A stretch of 64,000 nucleotides of DNA from Trichosphaerium sp. ATCC 40318 (GCA_038496445.1 JALMLS010000612.1:744001-808000); one strand, 5' to 3'. Positions 46,625 through 58,101 are shown, numbered from the stretch's first letter. The notes: a model not told the origin generated them from the letters alone. Translations and numbers: made by a program.

Positions 46625-48960
46625 TTAACGGCGAAATTTTGGTAAAACTTTTACATTGCCACCTATTGTGTCACTTGGTTTGTATGCTGTACAAGGCATT
46701 TTGAAAGGTGTCATTACTTTCCTATCCGTCACAGAACCAGGTTTAAAGTAAACACCAAGTTCAAAGTTCTTTATCGCAGAAGTGGACGAAGTGTTACCCC
46801 AAGCGCTTAAAAAAAATTCAGAATAAAAAAAAAGTTATTTTGTGGGCTACTGGACGCATAGGTTTTTTGATAAAATGTATAAAATAATACTCTTGATGAT
46901 AGGTCAATGATCTCAAAGATCAAAGATACTCACAAAGCATTGTGACAGAAAGGATTTGATTTGGTTTTGCTTCTTTCTTCAAAAAAAAAACCATGGAACG
47001 AAAATCCTTAACTGCGTTCGTCTTACCTTCTAGTAAAGTTATGAGAACCAATGTAACACCATTGATCTTCATCCGAGCTATCAATGGGAAATATCACCTT
47101 GCTATGGAGTAATACTGGCTTATCGGAAATGTCTTCACATTTCATAATGCTAACAGTGTCAAGTTGATCTCTATGTAGAAAAGCGATTGCATCTCCTTGA
47201 TAAGAGTCAGTTAGATTGTAGTTTACTTATTTAAACGTACCATAAAGCCGTGTCTTTTTAACATAAGATTCAGTAGGATACACAATCTAAGATAAACATT
47301 AAAACTGCAATTGTAACAACTAATTTTTTTTTCACGAATATTTGGAAATAAAATAAAGCTAGGGTAGTAGTACTAGCTTGTAACACCAAATCTTTCGCTA
47401 AGAAGCTGGAACGACAGTCTCAAATAAAAGAGATGAAAAAGAAAGCACTTTCGAGAGCAGAGAAGAGTTTACTTTTAAAAAAATGGTACCTGAGTGTCAC
47501 CTGACTTAACACCGCAAACATTCTTTACAAATGCACGGGTCCAACTCACATTAGCTAAGCTTATTGTATTCGCCTATTATAAATAACAATTAGCTTATAA
47601 AAGCACCAAGAAGTCTGGCTTAAAAAGGTTGTACTTGGTAAAGTAAAGCTGTTGCTTTTGTGCTCTTCTTGTTTTGACTAACCAATTTTTTAAGACGAAG
47701 TGCACCATAGTTACTATCTTTAGTATCTGGTACACTACCCACTAGATTTACTTTAGCCTGAGAAAAATCGTATGTCCTAAAGGAATTCTATTAACAAAAA
47801 CATGCTGGTTTGTGTTATTTTTACAAACGTACTTTAGAAGCTTGAGATGGGATGTAGGTATCTTCATACTACCCAAAAATCGATTTAGGTAGTCAATAAA
47901 TTCGCAAGGAGATGATGTATCTGTTGGAGCACAGCGAGGAAAATCTTGATACCAAAGAACCTTAACGTCAACATCAATCTAAAACAAGCATGTACAAAAA
48001 AAAAAAAGGAGTTATTTTCTCAATCAGATATCACGTGATTTGTATCGTACCTGTCTAAGTTGTTTCCACTCGATACGTGTTAGATTGCCTGACATGATAA
48101 TTACGCGAACGCGACTAGGACAAGATGAACAACCGAAAAGAAAAAAAAAGGTGAGGATAAAAAATCGTACTCTGGGTAAAAAAGAATCAAGAACTTCGAA
48201 TGCACTAATCCCTTTACAAATAATACTCTCCAAGAAGCACTACCACTAACGTGTTTAGGTACTCCCGTTATGCGATTGAATTGTAATTCATCTGTGATGC
48301 CACGAATGATGAGTAAGTCTTCGCTTAAACGAAAGAAACTCTGTAAATCGCGATAATCATCCAGCATCCCAGAGGCAATTGCACAATCCAATTTTTCCTT
48401 TTTAGATTGTAAGAACGCAAGCAGCCTTTGGATAGTATGTTCTACCGTACATGATCAATGAGGGATACGAGATCTAGGCGATTTGGTATTGTTACATCGT
48501 TTTCTCCTATAATATTCATGCAAGGGCCGCTACCCGACCAACAGCGGTTTTCAACCTTTTTTGTAGATTGGCTTGAGTTACTACACCTGTCAGAATTGGA
48601 GACAAGTGTCGTTACGCACGTAAGCTTCGCTCTTTTTGCTGTGGCTGGTGTATTATTAAATTGAGCGTGCTTTTGTTTGCGAATAAGGCGTAATTGCTCA
48701 AAAGGTGACAGCTTGGTAGTTAATGGCTCAATTGGTGGTGCTGTGTCACGTACAGGCACTATACAAATTGTTACATTGTTACACGAATTTGTAGCGTTAC
48801 CGTTATTCTCGTCTGCGAAACTCTCAAGGGATAGCTTTATAGCCTCCTGTAGAGCAGCATCTTCGTTGTCAGAATCAACGAGGTCAATGCTGTAAAATAC
48901 GATTACTTAGAGGTATGTAGGCTGTAATACGCACAAGTTACGCCTATTTACTGTTGACAT
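46625..48960 (-). CDS. TDP1: Tyrosyl-DNA phosphodiesterase 1 (TDP1) with N-terminal ubiquitin-interacting motif
   Basis: TDP1 removes trapped topoisomerase I peptide from DNA 3' ends. Two HKN motifs define the phospholipase-D fold: KGLVHSKFLILFYPE followed by IIMSGNLTRIEWKQL, and VLLHSKVIFPIDSSDEDQW followed by CYIGSHNFTR. The N-terminus (MSTVNRRNFIDLVDSDNED) runs into AALQEAIKLSLESFAD, a good UIM (acidic-x-x-AL-x-x-AI-x-x-SL). The region from NRLDLVSLID holds the first catalytic fold, and the protein ends VKVLPKFRR. About ten introns. Its start lies about 30 bp downstream of the cullin stop on the same strand. Confidence 0.92.
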
Positions 48961-48989
48961 TCTTAACGCGGGAGAAGACAACTGAGTGT

Positions 48990-50795
48990 TTAAGTTTGTG
49001 CAGTCCTTAACAGTAAATTTTTTGACACGTGATACCTTTCACTGTTTCCATAGCGCCTCCATAAGTTTAACATCCATATTTCAGTGCTATTGTCTTCATT
49101 TTTAGTTGCAAGTGCGAGCAAGTATGTTTGAAACTCAAAAAATTTATATGCTTCGAAATCAACATTTACAAAACTTTTATTCGCTTGCTTGTGAATTTGA
49201 TATTATTGTTCAACTTAAATGCAGCGTTTTCTTTACATAAGAATGGACCTTTACAACCAGCTTGCCTCTTTGTCAGCTTAAACAGTGCCTTTCTTATTAC
49301 TTTAATATCAAGATTTGTGCCCTTCTTCAGATCAGCAAAGTTATGTGTTTCTTCGTCTTCGAATAGGCATAAAACAATCATAATCGAAGTGGTTGTTACT
49401 AAAGTACATTTTTGATTTTGCCCCAAGTCTACCTACAGCCACGAGATGAGTAAAACAAAGAAAACATGCGCAAGAACAAATTCAATGGTTGAAGTCAAAA
49501 AATCATACCTGAATTTCACAGTTTCCGTACTGAGGAACTACACAAGTTTTTCTACCTGCATTTTGATTCTCATAGAAGGTTTTGAACTTATGCCATTGTT
49601 GTGCGGCATACAAGGGAAGTATTGGTTTCGATGCAATCAACTGAAGATTAATTGCAACAGACTTATAAATATTCGCTTCAGAAGTGTCTGTTAGGAGACT
49701 ACCCGCAGGCCACACATGTCCAGTTACAACCACGAAGTTAACAGGTAATTTAGACACACTGCCCTGATAAACAAGTTAATAAACAATAAAGGAGAACCAA
49801 AACACATGACTAGAAGAATTCTTTTTTCATAAAATGGCATGTGCTTTGAAACAAGTACCTTGTATTCGTTCATTGTGTGAGATGATATTACAATATCTTT
49901 ACGCATATCATTCAGTTTGTTGCTCAAACCATCGAAGCCTTCCTAACACAAAGGATTAAAAATACTGTACGTTGTCGTCATAAACTCACACTTTTAAATC
50001 TGTCAATGAAAGCAATCTCATACATTTCTTTGGATGTTCCTTCAAGTAATCTCCGTCCAAAAAAGCTTACGTACTCCGACTCAAACACTCTCGTGTCTGG
50101 CATAAGCAGGACACTTTGTACACTTTTCTGTATGACATCACCTACACGTGATTAAATAGACGTTAATCCATAGTCCGAATAATCCTTACTTGCTTGAGTT
50201 TCGGATAGTTTTTTGAACTGTGCAACAAAGAGATGATGAATATAAACTACAAGGAGTTTTGAACGCTCTCCAGTTGAAAACAAGTATCCAAGCCCTTGAA
50301 CTACTGCATTTCTACAACCTTGTGTATCCCCTGGGCTCACCAATCCGCAAGAATCGAGTATACCGTAACATTCTTGTATCAAGGTAAACGCTTTGTTGAT
50401 GTAATTTACAGCGACCTTGTAAATTGATGTGTCAATATTCTCTTGTATTCAAGAAACTGTACCTGTACGGATTTGGGCTTATCTTTGAGCTCCTCTGAGA
50501 GAGTTAATGCTTTTTGTTTAACGTGCTCGTACAACGCAAGTCTTAGCATACATAAGATACGTCTCTCACTGCATAGACGTAACGCAATCTTACGAATGGC
50601 TATTTGGTGTTAATTTTTTAACAAGTATTTATCACGTGTAGTTGTAACCGTACCTAGCCAATCCTGTTTCTCAAACGAAGTTTCGCAATGATAAAAGAGT
50701 GAATTAGCATGTTGTGCAAGTGCTTGGTTTACTAGACTTTGGACACCATCGAAGGGCCTCAAGCCAACAATTTTTGGTGTGAGCATGCGTCTCAT
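48990..50795 (-). CDS. Divergent cullin
   Basis: Cullins scaffold RING ubiquitin ligases. The start MRRMLTPKIVGLRPFDGVQS at 50795 is followed by helical repeats. The cullin-homology region is recognisable piece by piece: YVSFFGRRLLEG (cf. FYxxxLAKRLL), KLNDMRKDIVIS (cf. KLxxMxxDIxxS), TGHVWPAGSLL (cf. xGxWP), WHKFKTFYENQNAGRKTC (cf. FxxFYxxxHxGRKL), TLVTTTSIMIVLCLFEDEE and FKLNNNIKFTSKRIKV (cf. FxxNxxFxSKxxRIKI). After that, the best splice (intron about 49071-49150) gives only about 34 more residues ending LLRTAQT, with no winged-helix B domain or neddylation lysine motif (IVRxMK) seen. Which cullin class it belongs to is unclear. Confidence 0.7.
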
Positions 50796-50826
50796 TCCAT
50801 GTGCTTTGTTCTGTTGTACAAACTTG

Positions 50827-51407
50827 TTAAAAAAACATTAAACTTGAAACTCGTGCCTCCATTGATGTTGTTTTGAATATTGTTTTTTCAAAAGCGTGTA
50901 GTTGTAGCATAAAGTTTGGGTTTGGATCAACTGAAGGCCTTCTCATCTAAAACATGGTAAGTAGTGAGGTATCGCGATAAAATCACCTTGACATGTCTGT
51001 AGGCTTCGGTTAACGAGCATTTCATATTTTTCATTAAATACGCAATTACAATCGATGAAGACCTTGATTTTCCTGATTTACAATGCACTAGGCATCCCAG
51101 GCCTGCAGTTCGAGCTTTTTCTACAAAGTGTCAGTTCAAATAACAGTAAACGCTTACCTATAAGATTACAGCACGCGTCGAAGTACTGGAGTATGTCTTG
51201 TTCTTTTGTATCATATACACAAGCATACATGTACGTAAAGCTCTTAACTTCGCTAAGGAAATGGTTTTGGCATTGAGGGTAGCCCATATTGATAATATAA
51301 CGAATATTTTGTGCTACAAGCTGATCCTTTGCGCAACAGTTATACTCATCGCCCAGATACAAGTTTGGAAGTATGTATGAAGCCGGTGGCGACTCCTCTA
51401 CTTCCAT
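50827..51407 (-). CDS. Dual-specificity protein phosphatase
   Basis: This is a cysteine-based phosphatase of the atypical DUSP kind. The start MEVEESPPASYILPNLYLGD has the typical YILPxLYLGD strand. VYDTKEQDILQYFDACCNLI precedes the P-loop VHCKSGKSRSS (HCx5R, catalytic Cys and Arg present), followed by IVIAYLMKNMKCSLTEAY and PSVDPNPNFMLQLHAFE, the family's usual C-terminal helix. It ends EARVSSLMFF at 50827. Length is about 175 residues, catalytic domain only. Three introns. It sits 31 bp upstream of the cullin start, same strand. Confidence 0.9.
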
Positions 51408-51673
51408 GTTAGGCTCACCAAGTACAATACAATCACTTATTCAATAGTAACTTAACGTTCGAACTTGAAACGTGCGCGTCAAAATTTGTGAAATGTCACG
51501 GACAAGCGAGATAGGCAAAGTGTATAAAGCAAACAACATATTAATTTATGTACAACTTGTTGATACAACAGTGCATTATTGGTGTTTTTAGGCTAAATGT
51601 TAAGCATGCTGAGGTGCATAAAACACGCCAAACTGATGTGAGAACAAAATCTTCCTTAGCACTAAAGTGCTGT

Positions 51674-52510
51674 TTATGTTTTTGAACCACGCAAACCACC
51701 ACGTCCACCTTGCTTCTGGGATTTGCCCTTCTTTGCTTCTCTGTCCTTTTCTTGCAAAACAGCACGTTTTTTCTGCTTGATCTCTTCCGCGTCTTGTTGA
51801 GCGCCAAGCATCCTCTTTTCGACTTTTTTTAACCATTTAATATCGAGCTTACGCAATTCCGCTGTTGCCACTTTATCCCAAGTTCTTTGTTTGGATCTAG
51901 AAGTGACAGTTAGCAAGATACAAAAAAAAAAGGTGTTATAAAACGTTTACCTTCGCTCTGGTGATTTAGCAAGCTGTTCTTCTTTCCATAAACTGTAGTC
52001 CTTTAGCTTGGCTTGCTTTTTGTCAAGGTTTCTCTTGTGCATAGCTTCATGGTACTTTTCTAAGCCATCCATAATTTCCTGAGCGTGTTAGTACGCAGAG
52101 TGGTAAACGACACCGTAATTAAGCGCCTATCAGTGATAATATAGCAAATTGATCTCACGTACTTCTTTAAGCCAATCTGGTGTTGGTGCTATCTTTTCGG
52201 CATACTTTGGTTCGATTTGAAACTCAGCAGCAAGTTTTACAGCAGTCCATTTCTTTGGGTCTTGCTCTTTGAGCTCTCGAACCAATTGTTCTTCTTGTGG
52301 GCTTATTTTACCGTAAATGGTACTGCCAAGGTATCCTTTTGGCGCTTTCATGCCTTCTACCCATTCGCCATGATCAAAAACGACGGCTCGTTCAGTTTGA
52401 GTACTAGCAGAGCGCACATGTAGCGAGGGAGATACGATTACGCGTTTGTTTTCGCTATGGTGTGTTTTGACACAAGCACATGAACGTGCGTGAGTTCTAA
52501 CCAACCACAT
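51674..52510 (-). CDS. Probable mitochondrial protein resembling Neugrin/EMR-type proteins
   Basis: The N-terminus MWLVRTHARSCACVKTHHSE is Arg/His-rich without acids and looks like a mitochondrial presequence. The core PKGYLGSTIYGKISPQEEQL, VRELKEQDPKKWTAVKLAAE, FQIEPKYAEKI has the shape of a helix-turn-helix found in Neugrin/Rrg9 and the fungal 'eukaryotic mitochondrial regulator' family, associated with mitoribosome function. The C-terminal half is a highly charged helix (RTWDKVATAELRKLDIKWLK) ending in a Gly/Arg/Lys-rich tail (KQGGRGGLRGSKT). Assignment is by resemblance only. The start codon is 175 bp from the divergent TPR-SET gene. Confidence 0.55.
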
Positions 52511-52685
52511 GTCCTGCAAGCTTATATTTAAATTAGCTAGGAAAACTTTTGACTTTATCAAGAATCAGGCTTACAGTTGCGTACAGCATGCTAGGTGTGT
52601 TTCATGTCCATGTTTTTGTCTAAATTTGTTAGGAGCCAGGTTGCTACAAAGGTCATGTGCCAAATACAACACAATACGGCGCCGC

Positions 52686-55170
52686 ATGCCGCAGTCGCGT
52701 ACAAATATATCATCAACCACGGTTAGGCAACCAGTTAGAACTAATATATGTTTTAAACCAAGAACACCTGTGAGGTGGTATTGTGCTGATACCACCCTTG
52801 AAGTGACTAGCAAAACGACTGAGTTCAAGCAAGAAGACGTTGAACTGAAAATAAAAGCCGAAGCAGCTGAATTGCGCTTAAAAGCATTCTCATATTGTAA
52901 ATCAGGCGACACTAACATTGGTATAAAGCTTTACAACGAAGCAGCCGAATTACGCCCAGAATGGCCTGAGCCTTTATGCAACCTTGCAGGTACCTCAAAC
53001 CCTTGTCATCAAGTGTCAAATGTATGTAGCGGAATACGAGAGATTGGAACAAGACTCAAAAGCCGTCGATTGCTCAACACGAGCTATAGAGAGAGCAAAG
53101 AAGGAGGAACGAAGCGTTCCAAGTCTTGCTACCATCTCAAAGTAAGTGTCAAATTAGTAATCTTGCAATGTGTCACATTATTTTCTATTATTTTTTGATT
53201 GTTATCATAGCGAATACTGTCGTATTGCACGAGCTCATATGCGTAAAAAAGAATATAGAGAAGCTATGGGTTGCTTATATGAGGCCAAATTTTATTTTCC
53301 AAATACCCAAGCCGAAGAATTGCTCGCAATTGTATGAGCTCATTAATTGTTTACATTAACAATCTTTCTCACGATTTTTTAGGTTTTTAAAGAAACTGGA
53401 ACAATAATTAATAGTCCTACATTCGATGACAAGGTATGTTGGTAATGGATACGCTGCGATATTTAGCAGCTGTTTTGTCCTATAGGCAAAGAAACGTTTT
53501 AAAATGTTGGCATTGCACAAAATCACTCGACTGTTCTAATAACTGTGTTTTATCTATTTCTGTATTGAGTATTTTTTATAGCATGTCGTCGATAAAACTT
53601 TCACAGAGACACTAGAGGAGATGGGAAATGATATGTTAGAAATCAAAGTGCATCCAGAGAAAGTACGTTCTCGTAGCTAGTGTGTATGCCATTATTTAAT
53701 TTTCTAAGGGACGTGGTTTATATGCCAGAAGAGAAATCAATGCAGGTGAAATAATACTTTCAGAGGACTCTATTGTGACTGTATCACACGATGTAAGTAC
53801 TACTTTATTATATTGCCATTGTATTAACTCTATCATTAAGAGGCCTGATACTGAAACTTGTTTTGAAAGTATGCGTGTCCTAGGTCCTATAGACTTTGTT
53901 TATATGGATAAAGAAACGGAGGTGTGTTGTAAACTGTTACAGGTTCTTGTTTACAAAGCTTAGAGAATTATCACCGAAGACTATCATCCAGAACATGCAC
54001 GACAATTAAAAGAGGAAATGATAAAAGAAGGATGTAAAAATATTGGTGTTCCTGTACCACAAATATACGAATACACAGCTACAAAGTTTGAATGTGAAGA
54101 AAAAGCACAAGAAGCACATGCCAAGTACAACAATTACCATTATCTAAAGCGTACATACTAAAAAGTTCTGTCTTAGGTACATCAATTTATTGACTTTAAT
54201 GGGAAAGGGTGAACCACTACTTCGTGTTCTTATGCCAGGCTTGTTTGATAAACGAAGTAAGATATACAATCGATACACGTGATATTTGCTCACCTTCTTT
54301 TTAAGTCTACAGCGACGATATGGAACGTTGGGCTTTAAGAAAAGAGTATGACATCATTGAACTAGTTACAAAAATTGTTGCAGTTATGGATAAAGTACGA
54401 AGTACTCGTAGAAAGATTAAAGTTAACACTTACTTAGAATGATGAGATATATGATATACTACTCTCAAAGATGATGTATTTTGAAGTTCAACCACCACGT
54501 GATTTGACAACTGTTGAAAGGGAGCAATTCAATGCACTTTGTTCATTATTCAAAAACCTCAAAGGTATAGTCTTTATGCTGTACCAGTACATAACAAACT
54601 ATCTAGATTTTGATGAGAGGAAATTTTTACGCCTTAAATCGATCATGACTGTTAACAGCGTGAACATTGAAGTTGGTACGTCTAAATTATTTGTACAAAA
54701 GTACATTGTCCTTGCGTTTTCCTCTGTTGCTCTAAGCGCAGTGTTTAGGTAAATTTAAAATTGGATTATCGTCACACGAACCAGAAGGGCCCGATGACCA
54801 AGGACTGGACATGCATGCTATAATCCAAGAAACAGAAACTATACAAGGCGCTGGTTTCTATCCAATAACTAGTTTTATGAACCACTCTTGTGAGTCAAAT
54901 GCAAGGTTTGGTCATCCATCTATTGATAACAGTTTGAGAGTATTGGCTGATAAAGTAATTAAAAAGGTACATCTTTTTTTTTTGCGACAAAACAAATCTA
55001 CTGTTTGGTCACGTTTTTTTTTTCCAAAACAATTTTAATGTTGTTGCAAGGGAGAGGAAGTCACGTTTCCATATGTTAACCATGCCGTTACAGAAATGCG
55101 TAAACAGGCTCTTAAAATACAATATGGTATTTCTTGTAATTGTACAGTTTGCCCAGAAGCTGAGAACTAA
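52686..55170 (+). CDS. TPR-SET domain protein (SMYD-like, no MYND)
   Basis: The N-terminal part has TPR helices: AEAAELRLKAFSYCKSGDTN, IGIKLYNEAAELRPEWPEPL, and after introns EYCRIARAHMRKKEYREAM and GCLYEAKFYFPNTQAEELLA. A SET domain follows in many small exons: GRGLYARREINAGEIILSED, then an insert, then GAGFYPITSFMNHSCESNAR (the NHSC active-site motif), DKVIKKGEEVTFPYVN, and a post-SET zinc motif CNCTVCPEAEN. It is presumably a lysine methyltransferase. The SET core is split by a long insert, as in SMYD proteins, but no MYND finger is visible. I chose the ATG at 52686; the frame is open upstream to 52509, overlapping the neighbouring divergent gene. Confidence 0.75.
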
Positions 55171-55269
55171 AGTAATTTTTAAAATAATGACATTTGGTAA
55201 AAAACAGGTTAAGCCTGATCGCCGCTGCTTAAAGTTTGTAGTAATCTTTGGCAAAGAGAAGAACGTAGT

Positions 55270-56124
55270 ATGGCTCAAGCATCATTGCCTAGTTCTCCTA
55301 AAGTACTTACACTGTTATTGATGAAAAAACTCAATTATTTAGAACCCAGTGGTGTTTTTCGATATAACCATAGGCGGACAAGACTTTGGACGTATTAAGA
55401 TAGAATTATTCGCAAATGCAGTACCTAAAACGGCTGAAAACTTTCGGTAAGCTCGCTATAACGCTCATTATTAATAATTCGCTCGTTCTCACGCCTGTTT
55501 ATAGCCAACTCTGCACAGGCGAATTCAAGTACGTGTAAACGCATTTTGACGCAAACTAAAAGCGTTAGGAAGAATGCCAAGCCAGTAGGCTACAAAGGTT
55601 GTAAATTTCACAGAGTAATCAAAGGTAGCCGTTGCTAAATAATGTAAAACCAATTGACATTAACCCAGGGTTCATGATTCAAGGAGGAGACTTTGTTCGC
55701 GTACGTACAAAGTGACAACAAGCAATTTGTAAAAAAAACTGCCAAAACGTTGACTTTGCAATAGGGTGATGGTAAAGGTCGTATGAGTATCTACGGTGAA
55801 ACATTTGCAGATGAATCATTTAAATTGAAGCACGTAGCACCTGGTATTGTTTCAATGGCAAACTCTGGTCCAAACACCAACGGATGTCAGGTACAAAAAT
55901 GAAAAATTATCATTTGACACTTTTCACCGTTGTAAACTCTTACTCGGTTTCCATAGTTTTTTATCACATGTGCTGCTGCCGATTGGCTAGATAGTAAGCA
56001 TGTAGTATTCGGACAAGTTGTAGAGGGTATGAAAGTAGTACGCTCTATTGAAAATACTCCATTTGGACCAGGAAACAAGCCAAGCATTGACGTAATCATT
56101 GCAGAATGTGGACAATTTTCATAA
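55270..56124 (+). CDS. Cyclophilin, PPIH-like peptidyl-prolyl isomerase
   Basis: The start is [11 protein letters not shown]; an intron (about 55303-55342) then leads into [20 protein letters not shown]. Active-site phrases [31 protein letters not shown] and [13 protein letters not shown] are intact. [26 protein letters not shown] and [18 protein letters not shown] match cyclophilin H (USA-CyP), the isomerase of the U4/U6.U5 tri-snRNP, better than cyclophilin A. Length (about 185 residues) fits. Six introns. The ending is AECGQFS. Confidence 0.93.
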
Positions 56125-56240
56125 GTAAAAAATGTACCAAAAAACGTGTCATCGAAGTTGTGTCTTTGTACAGATTTTTAATTGAATGGTAGTTGGCACT
56201 TACAACGATGCTCGCGCATCCTGTTAGCCTTGAATACGTG

Positions 56241-56678
56241 TTAACCGACTCTGTCTCTTGGTATTAATCTTAGGTCGCCTCCATGTTTTAAAAATACAGC
56301 CCCAGCGGTTTGATTTGGGTTTATACCGCTTCCGTCTAGACGCAGATGCTTAACAAAACAAAAAGAGTGTCTGTACTTACCGTTTGTGATTATTGCGCTA
56401 GTAGCTGATGGCACTTGAAACTATAACGCAATTAATAAGCTAGTATCTACAAACGCTTATAAACCGCGTAAAAACGCCAAAGAATACACCATACCTCTTC
56501 TGCAGCGAATCTAAGCACAGCGGTGAAAGGTGTTTCTTCCACGACGTTTACACTTTACATTTTAGCCACAATTACCGAGAATAAGTACGTACACGCGAAA
56601 GGGCAATCGTGGATCACTAGTTAGGGTAATTTTGAACTGGACTTTTTTCTTTGTTGCAGGCTTTTTATTATCTGCCAT
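56241..56678 (-). CDS. UFM1: Ubiquitin-fold modifier 1 (UFM1), encoded in mature form
   Basis: UFM1 is a ubiquitin-like modifier attached via UBA5-UFC1-UFL1, mainly to ER-bound ribosomes. The protein begins [20 protein letters not shown], a slightly extended Lys-rich N-terminus, then [44 protein letters not shown] and [19 protein letters not shown]. The stop codon (56241-56243) directly follows the Val-Gly, so there is no C-terminal Ser-Cys type extension to remove. The first intron must use an AAG acceptor to keep the conserved reading. It is head to head with the 7TM receptor, 98 bp apart. Confidence 0.95.
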
Positions 56679-56776
56679 TTCTACAAGCCCGCGCGTCTGT
56701 TGGCCGAGTGCAGCGTAATTACACCTTAATGATGTTAAGTTTTGAAAAAAACAAACGACAAAACGCGAATAGCACA
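56679..56776. promoter_or_regulatory. Shared promoter of UFM1 and the 7TM receptor
   Basis: There are 98 bp between divergent ATG codons. No TATA box is obvious. It contains A-rich and TTTT tracts only. Confidence 0.5.
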
Positions 56777-58017
56777 ATGGCGGACTTTACCGTCATTCTT
56801 GGATATATTGTTGATGCTTTACTCATCCTATCCGTTATTGGTGCATTAGGAACCATAATTACCTTTACTTTATTCGCTTCAATTCGAACCTATCCCATCA
56901 AGCTTATTATATACTTGTGTCTCACTATATTCTTTGGACAATCGATGTTTGCAGGGGTAAATCGACAAAATGGTGTAATAGTACTAAAATGCTGTAGGTA
57001 TTCCAATTTGGTATAACCAAGGAAGGTCCCACGGTGTTTTGCGCGGTGGGTGGAGCATTAGTCCATTACTTCTTTTTATCAAACTTCTTTTGGTGCTTCT
57101 GTATTGCGTTCAACTTCTACCAAATGGTACATTTACCAAAACAAGCAATCCGTTTACCCTTTGTTGGTAGATTGTAAAAAGAAACAGTGGTACACGCGCT
57201 CTAGAGAAGTGGTATCATCTCGTTGGTTGGGGTTCTCCAGCTATTTTGGTTGTGTGCGTTGCAGCGACAGGTAATTATGGCCAGACTCTTCAATGGCGCG
57301 AGGACGAAGACGCAAGTGGAAAGTAAGCATCCCAAGCGTATTTGCAACATTACATTGTACTTATTTTGCCTCCTAGTTGTTACATTCGTGATGATCTAGC
57401 AGTTTTCTTAGGGTTTTTCCTCCCTGGATTGATAATCGTCTCAGCTAATGCTGTATTGTTTTTCTTTGTTGCTTCAGAGATTCATGGTACTCTATCAAAG
57501 GCACCAGATACAGAGAGACGCGAGAATACTAAGGTACATCTTTACTACATTGGTATGTAGCTATGTGGTGTATTTACCTCGCATTTAGGAGTTCCGTGTT
57601 CTCATTTCTATCTTCGTTACTGTTGGTTTATCCTGGATATTCGGATTCTTAGTAGCCATCCTAAAGGATGTCATTGTAGTTCAATATGTCTTCTTGGTGC
57701 TCTTCTCCATTACTGCACCGCTACAAGCACGTTTCTTGTTTTATTTTCTGGGCAGTGGTAATTGACTTTTTGATTGTTTAGGGATTCTTCATCTTTGTTG
57801 CATACTGCATCAATAAGAAAGTTATAAATAGATGGAGAAACTTATTTGGTAAATGCTGCCCGTGCTGTTCTGTCAACGACCAAGCAGCAACTACAGCTAC
57901 TACAGCATCTACACGTGGAGGATCAACTACAGCTTCATCTAGGTAAAAAAAACTTGTTTTTTTTGATGTTTTTTGACTGACTTTTGTCGTAGATCTAATA
58001 CTAGTGATCGCGTATAA
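56777..58017 (+). CDS. Seven-transmembrane receptor, adhesion/secretin-like
   Basis: Seven hydrophobic segments are visible: ILGYIVDALLILSVIGALG, KLIIYLCLTIFFGQS, FFLSNFFWCFCIAFNFYQM, GWGSPAILVVCVAATG, LAVFLGFFLPGLIIVSAN, VLISIFVTVGLSWIFGFLVA and VFLVLFSITAPLQGFFIFVA. The TM6/TM7 phrases (GLSWIFGFL and LQGFFIFVxYCxNKKV) are those of adhesion/secretin-type and related protist receptors. The C-terminal tail is Cys-rich (KCCPCCS, likely palmitoylated) and Thr/Ser-rich. The N-terminus is under 15 residues, so there is no large ectodomain or GPS cleavage domain. Eight exons. Confidence 0.85.
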
Positions 58018-58101
58018 TTACCGTTGTAGTCTTAGTTATGCGTAAGATGTAGGCACGCGTATACGCATATAACTATAATGTGCCGTCTAATGAACAATTT
58101 A

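Noticed and set aside
51460-51480. GTTCGAA word resembling a tRNA T-loop
   Set aside because: No matching acceptor, D or anticodon arms nearby.
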